This document shows positions 25,304 to 34,140 of a DNA stretch of 64,000 nucleotides, one piece after another (positions within the stretch are counted from its first letter, which is position 1; every line of letters begins with the position of its first letter). The notes below the pieces were generated by a model. The model saw only the letters and a program-made list of their open reading frames with translations, did not search any database and was not told the DNA's origin. Both the position numbers and the translations under genes were made by a program. Where the stretch lies: contig NZ_NMZM01000008.1 in the NCBI RefSeq assembly GCF_002751875.1, forward strand, positions 124,001 to 188,000. Direction: 5' to 3'. The stretch is from Oceaniglobus indicus. Lineage in GTDB: Bacteria; Pseudomonadota; Alphaproteobacteria; Rhodobacterales; Rhodobacteraceae.

Positions 25304-26797
25304 TCAGTGCGCCGTGCGGCCCGCCGCGGCCAGTTCAAAGGCGCGCTCCTGCTCGCGGCCCCATGCGCGAATGTCATATTTTTCAACAACCTGGCGCAGC
25401 GTCTTCATGCGATCGCGGCGTTCCGCCCGATCCATGTTCAGCGCCTGAAGGATCGCGCTGTCCATCGAGCGATAGGAATAGGGGTTGGTGATCACGGCGG
25501 CGTTCAACTCCACCGCCGCACCGGCGAATTCCGACAACACCAGAACCCCGTCCTCGTCCTGACGCGAGGCGACGAATTCCTTGCACACCAGGTTCATCCC
25601 GTCGGCCAGGGGCGTGATCCAGCAGACGTCCGCGGCCTGATAATAGGCGACCAGTTCGCTGAACGGCACGGCCCGGGAAATCAGCGTGATCGGCGTCCAG
25701 TCAAAGCTGCCGTGCTTGCCGTTGATCCTGCCGGCGGCCAGTTCGATGGCGTCCTGCACCTCGGCATAGGCCGTCATGTTGCGGTTCGCGCTGACCGACA
25801 CATGCATCAGCCGCACCTTGCCACGCAACTCGGGGTGGGCGTCCAGCAGGCGGCCGAAGCTTTCAAGCTGAACCGTGCCGCCCTTGGTATAATCGGTGCG
25901 CCCGACCGACAGGATCAGCTTGCGGTCGGCCATCTCCTCGCGGATCGACACGACCTTGTCGGCGGTTTCCTCGAGCGCGGCCTGTTTCTTGATGTATTCG
26001 ACATCCACCCCGACCGGCGCCGCCGAGATATGCACCGTGCGCCCGTTGTGCACGATGTGGGTCGGTTGCGTGCGTTCCGTCAGCGCGGTGCCTTCCGAGA
26101 TGAAATCGTCGTCCACCCGCACACGAACGATGTCTTCGACGTCGAACAGCGACCGGGCCACCGACACGAAGTTCGAGGCATAGCGCGCGATGTGGAAGCC
26201 GACGACATCGCAGGCCAGAAGGCTGGCGACGATTTCCTTGCGCCAGGGCAGCACGTTGAACATGTCCGCCGCCGGAAACGGCGTGTGGTGAAAGAACGAT
26301 ATCCGAACGTCGGGGCGCAACTGGCGCAGGTATCCGGGCACCAGCCACAGGTTGTAGTCATGCACCCAGACCACCGCGCCTTCGGCCGCTTCGGCGGCGG
26401 CGGCTTCGGCAAAGGCCCAGTTCACCTCGCGGAAGTTGGGCCAGTCCACGGGGTCATAGTTGTAACGCTCGCGGAAGCCGTGCAGCACCGGCCAGAACGC
26501 CTCTTTCGAGGTGACGTGATAGAATTCGCGCACCTGATCGGCGGTCAGCGGCAGGCGTGACACCGAGTAATCGCCATAGCTGTCCGAGATTTCGACAACC
26601 CGTTCGAAATCCGGGTTCGCGGTGTCTTCGGCCAGTTTCCAGGCGACCCAGGCGCCATGCTCGACACTGCCGAAGAAACTTTTCAGCGTGGGGACGATGC
26701 CGTTCGGGCTGGCGTTTTCCTTGAATTTGGTTTTGCCGTTCTCGACGACTTCCTCATAGGGTTGGCGATGATAGACGATGACCAGATCTGATGGCAT
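25304..26797 (-). CDS. ggpS: Glucosylglycerol-phosphate synthase (GT20)
   Basis: 497 residues of the OtsA/GgpS fold. The N-terminus VIVYHRQPYEEVVENGK ... SPNGIVPTLKSFFG and the SKEAFWPVLH segment follow cyanobacterial GgpS rather than trehalose-phosphate synthase. The acceptor and donor sites WVHDYNLWLVP, FFHHTPFP, GRTDYTKG and ITPLADGMNLV are intact. It would couple glycerol-3-phosphate to a nucleotide glucose, giving glucosylglycerol-phosphate, precursor of an osmoprotectant. It is the third gene of gpsA-phosphatase-ggpS (10-base gap), which supplies both substrate and next enzyme. OtsA is the alternative call; context and N-terminus favour GgpS. Confidence 0.85.
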   Translation of the reverse strand: MPSDLVIVYHRQPYEEVVENGKTKFKENASPNGIVPTLKSFFGSVEHGAWVAWKLAEDTANPDFERVVEISDSYGDYSVSRLPLTADQVREFYHVTSKEAFWPVLHGFRERYNYDPVDWPNFREVNWAFAEAAAAEAAEGAVVWVHDYNLWLVPGYLRQLRPDVRISFFHHTPFPAADMFNVLPWRKEIVASLLACDVVGFHIARYASNFVSVARSLFDVEDIVRVRVDDDFISEGTALTERTQPTHIVHNGRTVHISAAPVGVDVEYIKKQAALEETADKVVSIREEMADRKLILSVGRTDYTKGGTVQLESFGRLLDAHPELRGKVRLMHVSVSANRNMTAYAEVQDAIELAAGRINGKHGSFDWTPITLISRAVPFSELVAYYQAADVCWITPLADGMNLVCKEFVASRQDEDGVLVLSEFAGAAVELNAAVITNPYSYRSMDSAILQALNMDRAERRDRMKTLRQVVEKYDIRAWGREQERAFELAAAGRTAH

Positions 26798-26807
26798 GAC
26801 GTTTCCC

Positions 26808-27554
26808 CTAAATGTTTGGATGCAGGTTCAGAACGCGGATCGCGTCCATGATGCCTGCGGCGCCGATGGCGTTGGATTTGTGGACGTGGTCCAGATCCCG
26901 CACGCGATCCAGCAACGGCTGTTCGGATCCGCCCACGGCGACCGCCGGAAGGCCGACCGCCAGCATCGAATAATCGTTCATCGTGTCGCCAGCCGCCAGA
27001 ATACTGTCGTGGTTCAGGCCCAGGTGATCGGCCAGCAGAACCAGGGACGGGCCTTTCGATATGCCCCGCGGCAGCACGTCGAAATATTGATCGTCCGAGA
27101 TCAGCGTGTCGAAACCCATATCGTGAATCATCTTTTCAACCGTCGGATCATAGGTTTGCGGGTCGAAGTGAAAGCTTTGCCTGAAGCGGAAGGGGGTGTC
27201 TTGCGGGCGCAGGCCCGGCGCCTGTGCCAGTGCTTCGCGCACCCGCGCGCCGGCGTCGCCCCAGCGGCCCGAGATTTCCGCCTCCAGTGCGGCGATCGGT
27301 GTGACCTTGCGATCGGTGATCCGCGCGATGGTCGTGCCGACATCGCCGATGACGTATTCCGGCCACGGCAACCCGTCTTCGCACATGCCTTCGATGAACC
27401 GCGGGTCGCGACCGGTGACGAAGATCAACCCGACGGTATCACGGTTCGCCTCGATCCAGTCATACAGCATCTTGCGGTCGGCATCGCTGCCGCCCAGAAA
27501 CGTGCCATCCAGATCGGTGGCGAGAACGAAGTGCTTGGTCGATAGATCAGTCAT
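26808..27554 (-). CDS. HAD phosphatase, probable glucosylglycerol-phosphate phosphatase
   Basis: 248 residues. HAD motifs: LATDLDGT (D14, D16), IFVTGRD (motif II) and LAAGDTMNDYSM (motif IV), with a C2B cap like sucrose-phosphate phosphatases. It starts at ATG 27554 overlapping the gpsA stop (ATGA) and ends 10 bases before ggpS. Its position between glycerol-3-phosphate dehydrogenase and the synthase strongly suggests it dephosphorylates glucosylglycerol-phosphate. It is not the longer cyanobacterial StpA type; it looks closer to the phosphatase domain fused to GgpS in some heterotrophs. The function is inferred from context. Confidence 0.78.
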   Translation of the reverse strand: MTDLSTKHFVLATDLDGTFLGGSDADRKMLYDWIEANRDTVGLIFVTGRDPRFIEGMCEDGLPWPEYVIGDVGTTIARITDRKVTPIAALEAEISGRWGDAGARVREALAQAPGLRPQDTPFRFRQSFHFDPQTYDPTVEKMIHDMGFDTLISDDQYFDVLPRGISKGPSLVLLADHLGLNHDSILAAGDTMNDYSMLAVGLPAVAVGGSEQPLLDRVRDLDHVHKSNAIGAAGIMDAIRVLNLHPNI

Positions 27555-28690
27555 GTTGCCTCGGTCATCGGGGTGTTGGAAGGTGTGGCGGACGGATGGT
27601 CCAGCGAAAGACCCATGGCGCGCGGTTCGGATTCGATCGGGCTTGACCACAGGCGGGCGAAGGTGCCGCGCAGGTCGGCACCGTCATGCAGGACGGCGCG
27701 CACCGCCTCGCAGATCGGCATCGAGACATGCACCCGGCGGGCGAGGTTGGTCACCGAGATGGCGTTCAGCTCGCCCTCGACCACCACCGGTTTGCCCTCG
27801 AAACATTCATTGCGCGGCGTGCCCGCGCCCAGTTGCACACCCAGCGACATGTTGCGCGAACTTTCCGACGAACAGGTCAGCGTCAGATCCCCTGCGCCGG
27901 ACAGGCCGGTCACGGTTTCTCGTTTTCCGCCAAGGGCTTCGGCCAGCCTCTTCATCTCGTCCATGCCGCGGGTGATCAGGGCGGCGCGGGTGTTCTTGGC
28001 AAAGCCCGCGCCGGTCATCATGCCGCAGGCGATGGCGATCACGTTCTTGACCGCGCCGCCCACCTCGACCCCCACCAGATCGTCCGAGACATAGGCGCGG
28101 AAGTGCTCGGTGCTCATTGTGACGGCCAGTCGTGCGGCGGGGCTGTCGAAGGGCGACAGACGGTCCTGATAGGTGAAGTCGAAAGCGACGGTCGCGGCGG
28201 TCAGGTATCCCATGGCCGTCTCGTCGGCGAAGGTCGGGCCCGAGATCACCCCCACCGGATGGCCGGGCAGTTCCGAGCGTGCGATCTGACCCATCAAAAA
28301 TCCGGTCGATTCCTCGATCCCCTTGGCGCAGAGCGCCACGGGAACACCGGGGCCGATCAGTGGCGCGATGTCGGCGCAGAGCCCGCGGATGGAATGGGAT
28401 GGCACGACGATCAGCACGACCTCGGCGCCGTTCAACGCCGCCGCCAGATCGGTGGTGGCCGCGATTCCGGCGGGCAGGTCGATGCCGGGCAGGAAGGTGT
28501 CGTTGCGCGCGTTGGTGTTGATGTCGTCGACGACCGCCTCGCGCCGCCCCCACAACCGCACGTTCGCCCCGCCACGACGCGCCACGCTGGCCAGCGCAGT
28601 GCCCCATGCACCGGCGCCCAGCACGGCGACGTTGGCATAGCGGCGGGCGCGTGACGGGCGGTGACGAGACGTCAGGTCATCAAGGGTCAT
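27551..28690 (-). CDS. gpsA: NAD(P)H-dependent glycerol-3-phosphate dehydrogenase
   Basis: 379 residues from ATG 28690 (GGAAAGG upstream). Rossmann motif VLGAGAWGTALA (G25-x-G27-x-x-G30) follows an 18-residue extension; catalytic Lys lies in GGAVKNVIAIACG, and the C-terminal GLSGAGDLTLTC / EGELNAISV motifs are intact. It reduces dihydroxyacetone phosphate to sn-glycerol-3-phosphate. Being first in the operon with a phosphatase and GgpS, this copy probably feeds compatible-solute synthesis rather than general phospholipid synthesis, though that cannot be excluded. It is slightly longer than usual (about 330) at both ends. Confidence 0.92.
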   Translation of the reverse strand: MTLDDLTSRHRPSRARRYANVAVLGAGAWGTALASVARRGGANVRLWGRREAVVDDINTNARNDTFLPGIDLPAGIAATTDLAAALNGAEVVLIVVPSHSIRGLCADIAPLIGPGVPVALCAKGIEESTGFLMGQIARSELPGHPVGVISGPTFADETAMGYLTAATVAFDFTYQDRLSPFDSPAARLAVTMSTEHFRAYVSDDLVGVEVGGAVKNVIAIACGMMTGAGFAKNTRAALITRGMDEMKRLAEALGGKRETVTGLSGAGDLTLTCSSESSRNMSLGVQLGAGTPRNECFEGKPVVVEGELNAISVTNLARRVHVSMPICEAVRAVLHDGADLRGTFARLWSSPIESEPRAMGLSLDHPSATPSNTPMTEAT

Positions 28691-28992
28691 CGGGGGCCTT
28701 TCCGGTGGCTTGGAGCAACGCGCGTCCGGTTCCGTGTTCCGGGCCAAACCGGTTCGCGTGACGTGACGGCACAGTGCTCAACATGGATATGAAACGCATC
28801 TTATCAACGGGCGGGTTCCGACGCACCTTGCATTTTTGATCGCCGGGGCGCGGCCGGTCGCGGGGGTTTCTGCCGTCAAACGTCCTTAATGTTTTTGGGA
28901 TCGCACCACAGCTTTGTCGCATTTCAGCGCCATACCGCGCCAATCGGCGGCACGGCGAAGGGCGGTGCCAGCAACCAGCAGAAGGTATGGGC
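28691..28992. other. Divergent intergenic region between gpsA and galU
   Basis: About 300 bases with no gene. It must hold the promoters of the solute operon (minus) and galU (plus), but I find no convincing sigma-70 pair or palindrome. AT-rich patches occur at about 28835-28845 and 28885-28900. Confidence 0.5.
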
Positions 28993-29889
28993 ATGAGCGG
29001 CAACAAGGTGAAGACGGCGATTTTTCCGGTGGCGGGCATGGGAACGCGGTTTCTTCCAGCGACCAAGGCGGTCCCGAAAGAGCTGTTGTCCGTGATCGAC
29101 ACGCCCCTGATCCAGTTCGCCATCGACGAAGCCCGCGCCGCGGGGATCGAGCGGATGGTGTTCGTGTCGCATCCGTCGAAATCCGCGATCGAACGCCATG
29201 TGCGCGACGACGCCGGGCTGCGCGCATCGCTGTGCGCCAAGGGCAAGCATGACATCGCCGCACAACTGGAGTCGGCGGCGCTGCACGGGGGTGACGACGC
29301 CGTGCGCTTCGTCATGCAGGACAAGCCGCTGGGCCTGGGCCATGCTGTGTCCTGTGCCAGGGATCACGTGCTGGACGGTCCGGTGGCCGTGATCCTGCCC
29401 GATGATCTTATCCTGGGCGGACGCGGATGCCTGACCGAGATGATCGCGGCCTATGATCCATCGGTCGCCGGCCACCTGGTGGCCACGATGGAGGTCGCGC
29501 GGGAAGAGACCAAAAGCTATGGCGTGCTGGACGTTGCCGACACGGTCGGCGATCTGCTGCACGCGCGCGGCATCGTCGAAAAGCCAGATCCGAAGGTGGC
29601 GCCCTCGTGTTTTGCGGTGGTCGGGCGATACATTCTGGACCCCGCCATTTTTGCGCGACTGGCACACCAGACGCCCGGCGCGGGCGGCGAGATCCAGTTG
29701 ACCGATGCCATCGCCCACGACATCGGCACGGTGGGACTGGCCGGGTTCGGCTTCGCCGGAACACGGTTCGATTGCGGATCGAAGGCCGGAATGCTGCGCG
29801 CGACGCTGCATCTGGCCATGCAGGACCCCGAATTCGACGATGTGCTGGCCGAGATCGCGCCGCGCCCCCTGGCGATGGCGGCAGAATAA
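28993..29889 (+). CDS. galU: UTP-glucose-1-phosphate uridylyltransferase
   Basis: 298 residues. The nucleotidyltransferase signature FPVAGMGTRFLPATKAVPKE (residues about 11-30) and the sugar-binding motifs are complete, as are GLGHAV, LPDDLIL, VEKP and GGEIQLTD. It makes UDP-glucose from UTP and glucose-1-phosphate. Start ATG 28993 is chosen over 28987 because AAGG is then seven bases upstream. It is divergent from gpsA-phosphatase-ggpS and might supply the glucose donor, although cyanobacterial GgpS prefers ADP-glucose. Confidence 0.93.
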   Translation: MSGNKVKTAIFPVAGMGTRFLPATKAVPKELLSVIDTPLIQFAIDEARAAGIERMVFVSHPSKSAIERHVRDDAGLRASLCAKGKHDIAAQLESAALHGGDDAVRFVMQDKPLGLGHAVSCARDHVLDGPVAVILPDDLILGGRGCLTEMIAAYDPSVAGHLVATMEVAREETKSYGVLDVADTVGDLLHARGIVEKPDPKVAPSCFAVVGRYILDPAIFARLAHQTPGAGGEIQLTDAIAHDIGTVGLAGFGFAGTRFDCGSKAGMLRATLHLAMQDPEFDDVLAEIAPRPLAMAAE

Positions 29890-29897
29890 CCGACGGC

Positions 29898-31259
29898 TCA
29901 GCGGCGTTCGACCGGCAGACCGCTGGGCACGGTTTCGGGAATTCCCAACCGGCCCGCGGTCGCCACCGGATCCTCGAGCGTTTTCAGGAACGCCAGCAAA
30001 TCATGGATGTCGCCGTCGCCCAGCGTGACGGGCGGAGCCGTCACGGCCTCCAGAATGTCGCGGCGTGCCTGGGGATCGTTGAACTCGGCCATGTCGTTGC
30101 CGGGTCCGATACCGGCCGGCAAGGTGATGTCGAGCGCAAGGTCGGCGTCGGCGGCCCGCGGATCGGCGTGGTGGCGCAGGAAGGTGGCCAGATCGGCAAT
30201 GGCGCCCGCGTGACCATAGGGTGCCGTCAGGGTTACGTTGCGCAGGGATGGCGTGCGAAAGGCGAACGCGTCCTCGGCGCGGCCGGTGACCCGCATCCGG
30301 CCGGTGTCGCGCTGGTGGTTCTCGAAAGTCGCGGCCTTTCCCGGCCCGATCTGTGGCGCGCCCATGGCGTGGAAGCCGTGATCGGTCTGGAACGGGCCGG
30401 AATGACAGGTTGAACACCCGGCGCTGCCGTAAAACAGGTCCAGCCCGCGGGCGGCATCGTCGGGCAGCGGCGCGCCACCGCGCAGCATCCTGTCGAAGGG
30501 GGACGAATCGCTGCGCCATTCATGGGCGATGAAGGCGGCGATTGCGTTCGAGATATCGGCAAACCCGATCGCGCGCCCGGCCGCGATGGCGGGATACACC
30601 GCCGCGAACCGCTGGCGGTATTCGGGAATCGCGGCGACCCGGCGCGACAACATATCCCAGGCGCCGCCATCGCCGGTGATCCGGCCCTGGCGCACGGCGC
30701 GCGAGATCGCGTTTTCATTCACCTGGCCGGCCATCTCGTCGGCGCTGAGGACCGGGAACATGGTCTGCGCCGACAGCACGCCGGAAAAGCCGGTCAGCAT
30801 GTCGTCGTCCATGGGCGTGCGCATGCCCGACGGCGCGTCGGGGTCGACCTCGACCCGGCCATCGTGGAACATCACGGTGAACTCATGGGCGCCCAGGTTG
30901 AAAAGTGCGGGCGCATTGCGGGGGATGCGCGCCTCGGGCGGGTTGTCGGGATCGGCGCGGCGCGCGGGGCCCAGGCCGATGCCGCCTTCGCCGATTCCCA
31001 GCGGCAGCCCGTCGGCTGTGGCGAAGGCGGGATGGTGGCAGGTGGCACAGGATATGTTCTGATTGCCCGACAGCACCGGATCCCAGAACAGCAGGCGGCC
31101 CAGCGCGACCTCGGCCATGGCCACGGGCCGATAGTCGGCATCGCTGACCGGGGCGGGCAGGTGCGCGGTTCCGGCCCCTGTGGTGCGGGCCGATGTGCTC
31201 GCGGCAACAGCAGCGGCGACGGCCGTGATCGTCAGCAGGGTGGGGGCGGTGATCTTCAC
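29898..31259 (-). CDS. Di-heme cytochrome c peroxidase / MauG-family protein
   Basis: 453 residues from GTG 31259, where AGGGA lies nine bases upstream and a signal peptide follows (KITAPTLLTITAVAAAVAAS). Two CxxCH heme sites are present: CATCH (71-75) and CSTCH (282-286), each in a cytochrome-like domain with FWDP and FRTPSLRNVTLTAPYGHAG, typical of bacterial CCP/MauG proteins. It acts in the periplasm, either reducing peroxide with c-type cytochrome electrons or oxidising a substrate. The length (about 450) fits the 'methylamine utilization/CCP-like' subfamily. It stands alone and converges with galU. An earlier GTG at 31280 is possible but less good. Confidence 0.85.
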   Translation of the reverse strand: MKITAPTLLTITAVAAAVAASTSARTTGAGTAHLPAPVSDADYRPVAMAEVALGRLLFWDPVLSGNQNISCATCHHPAFATADGLPLGIGEGGIGLGPARRADPDNPPEARIPRNAPALFNLGAHEFTVMFHDGRVEVDPDAPSGMRTPMDDDMLTGFSGVLSAQTMFPVLSADEMAGQVNENAISRAVRQGRITGDGGAWDMLSRRVAAIPEYRQRFAAVYPAIAAGRAIGFADISNAIAAFIAHEWRSDSSPFDRMLRGGAPLPDDAARGLDLFYGSAGCSTCHSGPFQTDHGFHAMGAPQIGPGKAATFENHQRDTGRMRVTGRAEDAFAFRTPSLRNVTLTAPYGHAGAIADLATFLRHHADPRAADADLALDITLPAGIGPGNDMAEFNDPQARRDILEAVTAPPVTLGDGDIHDLLAFLKTLEDPVATAGRLGIPETVPSGLPVERR

Positions 31260-31444
31260 GGTCGTTGTTCCCTTCGGCACGGTTCGGGCGGCGGTCTCGT
31301 TTCAGTATGCGGCCTATCGCAATTTGCCACGGCGGCGCGTCGGTTTTCCAGCCGGGTCTGCGGGCGATTTTGCGCGCGTCTGCCTGTTTCGGGCAATGGA
31401 AGCGACCGGCGCGGATCCGCGCAAGGATGCGGTGTGTCGCGGGC

Positions 31445-31496
31445 GCCTCCGGCGGGAGTATTTCGGTCGGCAAGAAGCCCGGGGTTCGTGCCCGGC
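31445..31496 (+). repeat. Dispersed intergenic repeat, copy 1
   Basis: It begins GCCTCCGGCGGGAGTATT, then a G-rich TCGG-AAGAAGC block and ends CGTGCC-GGC. It matches 42196-42247 at most positions over about 52 bp. It lies directly beside the 3' end of the aminotransferase gene. Elements starting this way are widespread downstream of genes in Rhodobacteraceae genomes; they may be transcription- or mRNA-end related. Confidence 0.6.
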
Positions 31497-31497
31497 A

Positions 31498-32607
31498 TCA
31501 AGGGGTATCGCGCACCGCGGCCAGGGCTTGGGGCAGGATGGCGGCAAAACGATCCAGATCCGCATCGTTGCCACAGCTGACACGGATGCAGCGATCCAGG
31601 GGGGCCACGGCCGGCATCCGCACGAAGATGCCGCGTTCAAGCAGGGCGGCCAGCAAGGCGCGGGCGAAAGCGCCGTCGCGGCCCGCGTCGATGGTGACGA
31701 AATTGGTGGCAGATGGCAGCGCGCGCAGCCCGTTGTCGGCGGCGATGCCGGCGATGCGCTCGCGGGCCCGTGCGATCCGCGCCACGGTGTCGGCCAGATA
31801 GCTCTGGTCGCCCAGGGCCGCCAGCGCCCCGGCCTGTGCGATGCGGTTCACTCCGAAATGGTTGCGGACCCGGTCGAAGGCGGCGATCAGGGCGGCGTCG
31901 CCGATGGCGTATCCGATCCGCGCCCCGGCCATGCCGTAGGCCTTGGAGAAGGTGCGCATCCGGATCACCCGCGTATCCTCGGGGGCCAGCGGCGGGATCG
32001 CGCGCGGTGGGGCGCAGTCGCCATAGGCCTCGTCGAGGATCAGAAGCGTCTGTTCGGGCAGCGCCTCGATCATGGCGGCGATGGTTTCGACGTCGTGAAA
32101 GCCGCCCATGGGGTTGTCGGGATTGGCCAGATAGATCAGTTTCGCGCCGGTTTCATGGGCGCGGGTGACAAGGGCCAGCGCATCCTGCCGGTCATCGGCA
32201 TAGGGCACGCGGTGCAGGGTGCCGCCATAGCCGGCGACGTGAAAGTTGAAGGTGGGATAGGCGCCGTCGGATGTCACGACCGCGTCGCCCGGACCGACCG
32301 TCATGCGCACCAGATACCCGAGCAGCGCATCGATCCCCTCGCCGATGGCGATATGCGCGGGCGCGATGGCGTGGTGGAGGGCCAGCGCCGCGCGCAGGTC
32401 GTGGTTTTCCGGATCCCCGTATTTCCAGACTTCGGCGGCTGTCCGGACCATGGCGTCGTGGGCGGCGGGCGACGGGCCGAACACCGACTCATTGGCCCCG
32501 AGACGGGCATCGAACGCGCGACCCCTTGCGCGTTCCTGGGTTTCCGGACCGACGAAGGGCACGGTAGCGGGCAGGGCGGCGACCAGCGGGGTCAGACGAG
32601 GGGACAT
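31498..32607 (-). CDS. PLP-dependent aminotransferase, HisC-like
   Basis: 369 residues from ATG 32607. Fold-type I class II features are in place: LGANESVFGPSP, YPTFNFH, NPDNPMGG (Asn for PLP), LDEAYGD and the Schiff-base lysine K222 in TFSKAYGMAG; the C-terminal Arg lies in IRVSCG. Histidinol-phosphate aminotransferase and related aromatic or amino-alcohol aminotransferases share this pattern. A solitary copy next to a transport operon may not be the biosynthetic hisC. The start two codons earlier (TTG) is less likely. Confidence 0.82.
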   Translation of the reverse strand: MSPRLTPLVAALPATVPFVGPETQERARGRAFDARLGANESVFGPSPAAHDAMVRTAAEVWKYGDPENHDLRAALALHHAIAPAHIAIGEGIDALLGYLVRMTVGPGDAVVTSDGAYPTFNFHVAGYGGTLHRVPYADDRQDALALVTRAHETGAKLIYLANPDNPMGGFHDVETIAAMIEALPEQTLLILDEAYGDCAPPRAIPPLAPEDTRVIRMRTFSKAYGMAGARIGYAIGDAALIAAFDRVRNHFGVNRIAQAGALAALGDQSYLADTVARIARARERIAGIAADNGLRALPSATNFVTIDAGRDGAFARALLAALLERGIFVRMPAVAPLDRCIRVSCGNDADLDRFAAILPQALAAVRDTP

Positions 32608-32722
32608 GGGCAATCCTTCAGCTTTGCGCTGGCCTTATCAGGTTCGGCGGGGCACGAGAAGATGCCGCATTCGACCCGTCGTTCGCCCGCGACCACCGCC
32701 GGCGGCCGACCTTGCGGTTCTA

Positions 32723-32751
32723 TTGACGGGTTCCGATTTGCCGCGCACAAT
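32723..32751 (+). promoter_or_regulatory. Probable sigma-70-like promoter of the ABC transporter operon
   Basis: TTGACG (32723-32728), spacer 17 bp, CACAAT (32746-32751), 45 bases upstream of the solute-binding protein ATG, whose ribosome site is GGAGGAACC. Confidence 0.55.
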
Positions 32752-32795
32752 CGCGTCAACGCAGACGGCCACAACCCGAACTTCGTGGAGGAACC

Positions 32796-34070
32796 ATGTC
32801 CCATCTCAGCAAACGCGCGGCCCTTGGATCGGTATCGCTGGTTGCGGTTCTGACGGGGGGTGCGGCGCTTTCGGCCGAGATCGACCTGATGATTTCCGAC
32901 GTCGACGGCAAGGCGGCGGTGATCCAGGATTTCGCCGACCGCTACATGCGGGACAATCCCGACGTCACGATCACCATGAACGTCGTCGGATACGACGTGA
33001 TCCGCGAACAGCTTCCCGTCCAGCTTGAGGCCGGAACCGGGCCGGACATGGCATTCAACACCAACCTCGGCGGGCTGCACGACTATTACCTGGACCTGAC
33101 GCCCTATGTCGATGCCGCCGCCTGGGAGGACGCCTATGGCGATGTTCTGCCGTGGTATCGGGCGGGCAACGAGGGGGGCATCTATGGCTTTCACACCGAG
33201 CTGACGGTGACCGGCCCCTATGTCAACCTGACGATGTTCGAGGAGGCGGGCGTCGCGCTGCCCGAACCGGGGGCCACCTGGGAAGAATGGGCCGAGGCGA
33301 CGCGCACGGTGATGGACGAAACCGGCGCCTATGCCGGGATGGTCATGGACCGGTCCGGTCACCGCCTGGCCGGGCCGGCGATGTCGTATGGGGCGCAGTA
33401 TTACGACGACGCGGGGCAATTGATCGTCGACGACGGGTTTGCCACCTTCGCGCAGATGATGGTGGACTGGCACGCCGAAGGGCTGATGCCGCCCGACATC
33501 TGGCCCGCCGTGTCGGGATCGAAATATGCCAACGGCAACGAGATGTTCTTCAGCCAGGATACGCCGTTCTACATGTCGGGCTCGTGGAACGTGGCCAATG
33601 TGCAGGAAAACGTGGGCGACACCTTCGACTGGGCCGTGGTGCCGGTGCCCTGCGGTCCGGCGGGCTGTGGCGTGATGCCGGGCGGCCAGGGGCTGGTCGG
33701 CTTCAAGGGCACGGATGCGCCCGAGGCGGTGGCGGGGTTCATCGCCTGGATGGGCGCGCCCGAACAAGCGCGCGAGTGGTATGGCCGCACCTATGCGATT
33801 CCCGCCCACAAGGCGTTGCAGGCCGAAGGGATCGATTACGTCGAATACGGCGCGGGCGACCGGGTGTCCGAGGCGCTGAACCTGTTCGCGCGCATGGCGC
33901 AGGTCGCCGCCGAACAGACGCCCCAAGCCTATCGGTTGCAGGGCGACGCGGACAACTTCGTGATGTACAACGCGACCGCCCAATACCTCAGCGCGGTGAT
34001 GAGTGGCGCGTTGTCGATGGACGAGGCGCTGGCGAAAATGGGCGAAGAACTGCGCGACACGCACGAGTGA
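32796..34070 (+). CDS. Extracellular sugar-binding protein of an ABC transporter (CUT1-like)
   Basis: 424 residues. It starts ATG 32796 after GGAGGAACC, with a signal peptide (RAALGSVSLVAVLTGGAALSA, cut near residue 27) and no lipobox. The family 1 binding-protein pattern is seen: IQDFADRYMRDNPDVTI, EAGTGPDMAFN and the hinge MSGSWNVANVQ. It would capture a sugar or glycoside in the periplasm for the two permeases and the ATPase encoded next. Neighbouring Gfo/Idh/MocA dehydrogenases suggest a polyol or glycoside that is oxidised. The substrate cannot be read directly. Confidence 0.88.
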   Translation: MSHLSKRAALGSVSLVAVLTGGAALSAEIDLMISDVDGKAAVIQDFADRYMRDNPDVTITMNVVGYDVIREQLPVQLEAGTGPDMAFNTNLGGLHDYYLDLTPYVDAAAWEDAYGDVLPWYRAGNEGGIYGFHTELTVTGPYVNLTMFEEAGVALPEPGATWEEWAEATRTVMDETGAYAGMVMDRSGHRLAGPAMSYGAQYYDDAGQLIVDDGFATFAQMMVDWHAEGLMPPDIWPAVSGSKYANGNEMFFSQDTPFYMSGSWNVANVQENVGDTFDWAVVPVPCGPAGCGVMPGGQGLVGFKGTDAPEAVAGFIAWMGAPEQAREWYGRTYAIPAHKALQAEGIDYVEYGAGDRVSEALNLFARMAQVAAEQTPQAYRLQGDADNFVMYNATAQYLSAVMSGALSMDEALAKMGEELRDTHE

Positions 34071-34140
34071 CCCTTGCGCCGCCGGATGTGACGATGCCTG
34101 CCGGGGCCACGGGCCGCCGGCCTGCATGGCGGTGCGCGCG

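Noticed and set aside
25304-26797. Trehalose-6-phosphate synthase (OtsA) with an otsB partner
   Set aside because: The N-terminal sequence follows GgpS, and the operon supplies glycerol-3-phosphate via gpsA; OtsA remains a minor alternative.
32611-32680. Thi-box (TPP riboswitch)-like string CCGAACCTGATAAGGCC upstream of the HisC-like gene on the minus strand
   Set aside because: Only the GAACCTGAT core matches. The P5-like CTGG/CCAG pairing and the upstream CTGAGA element of a TPP riboswitch are missing, and the gene is not a thiamine gene.
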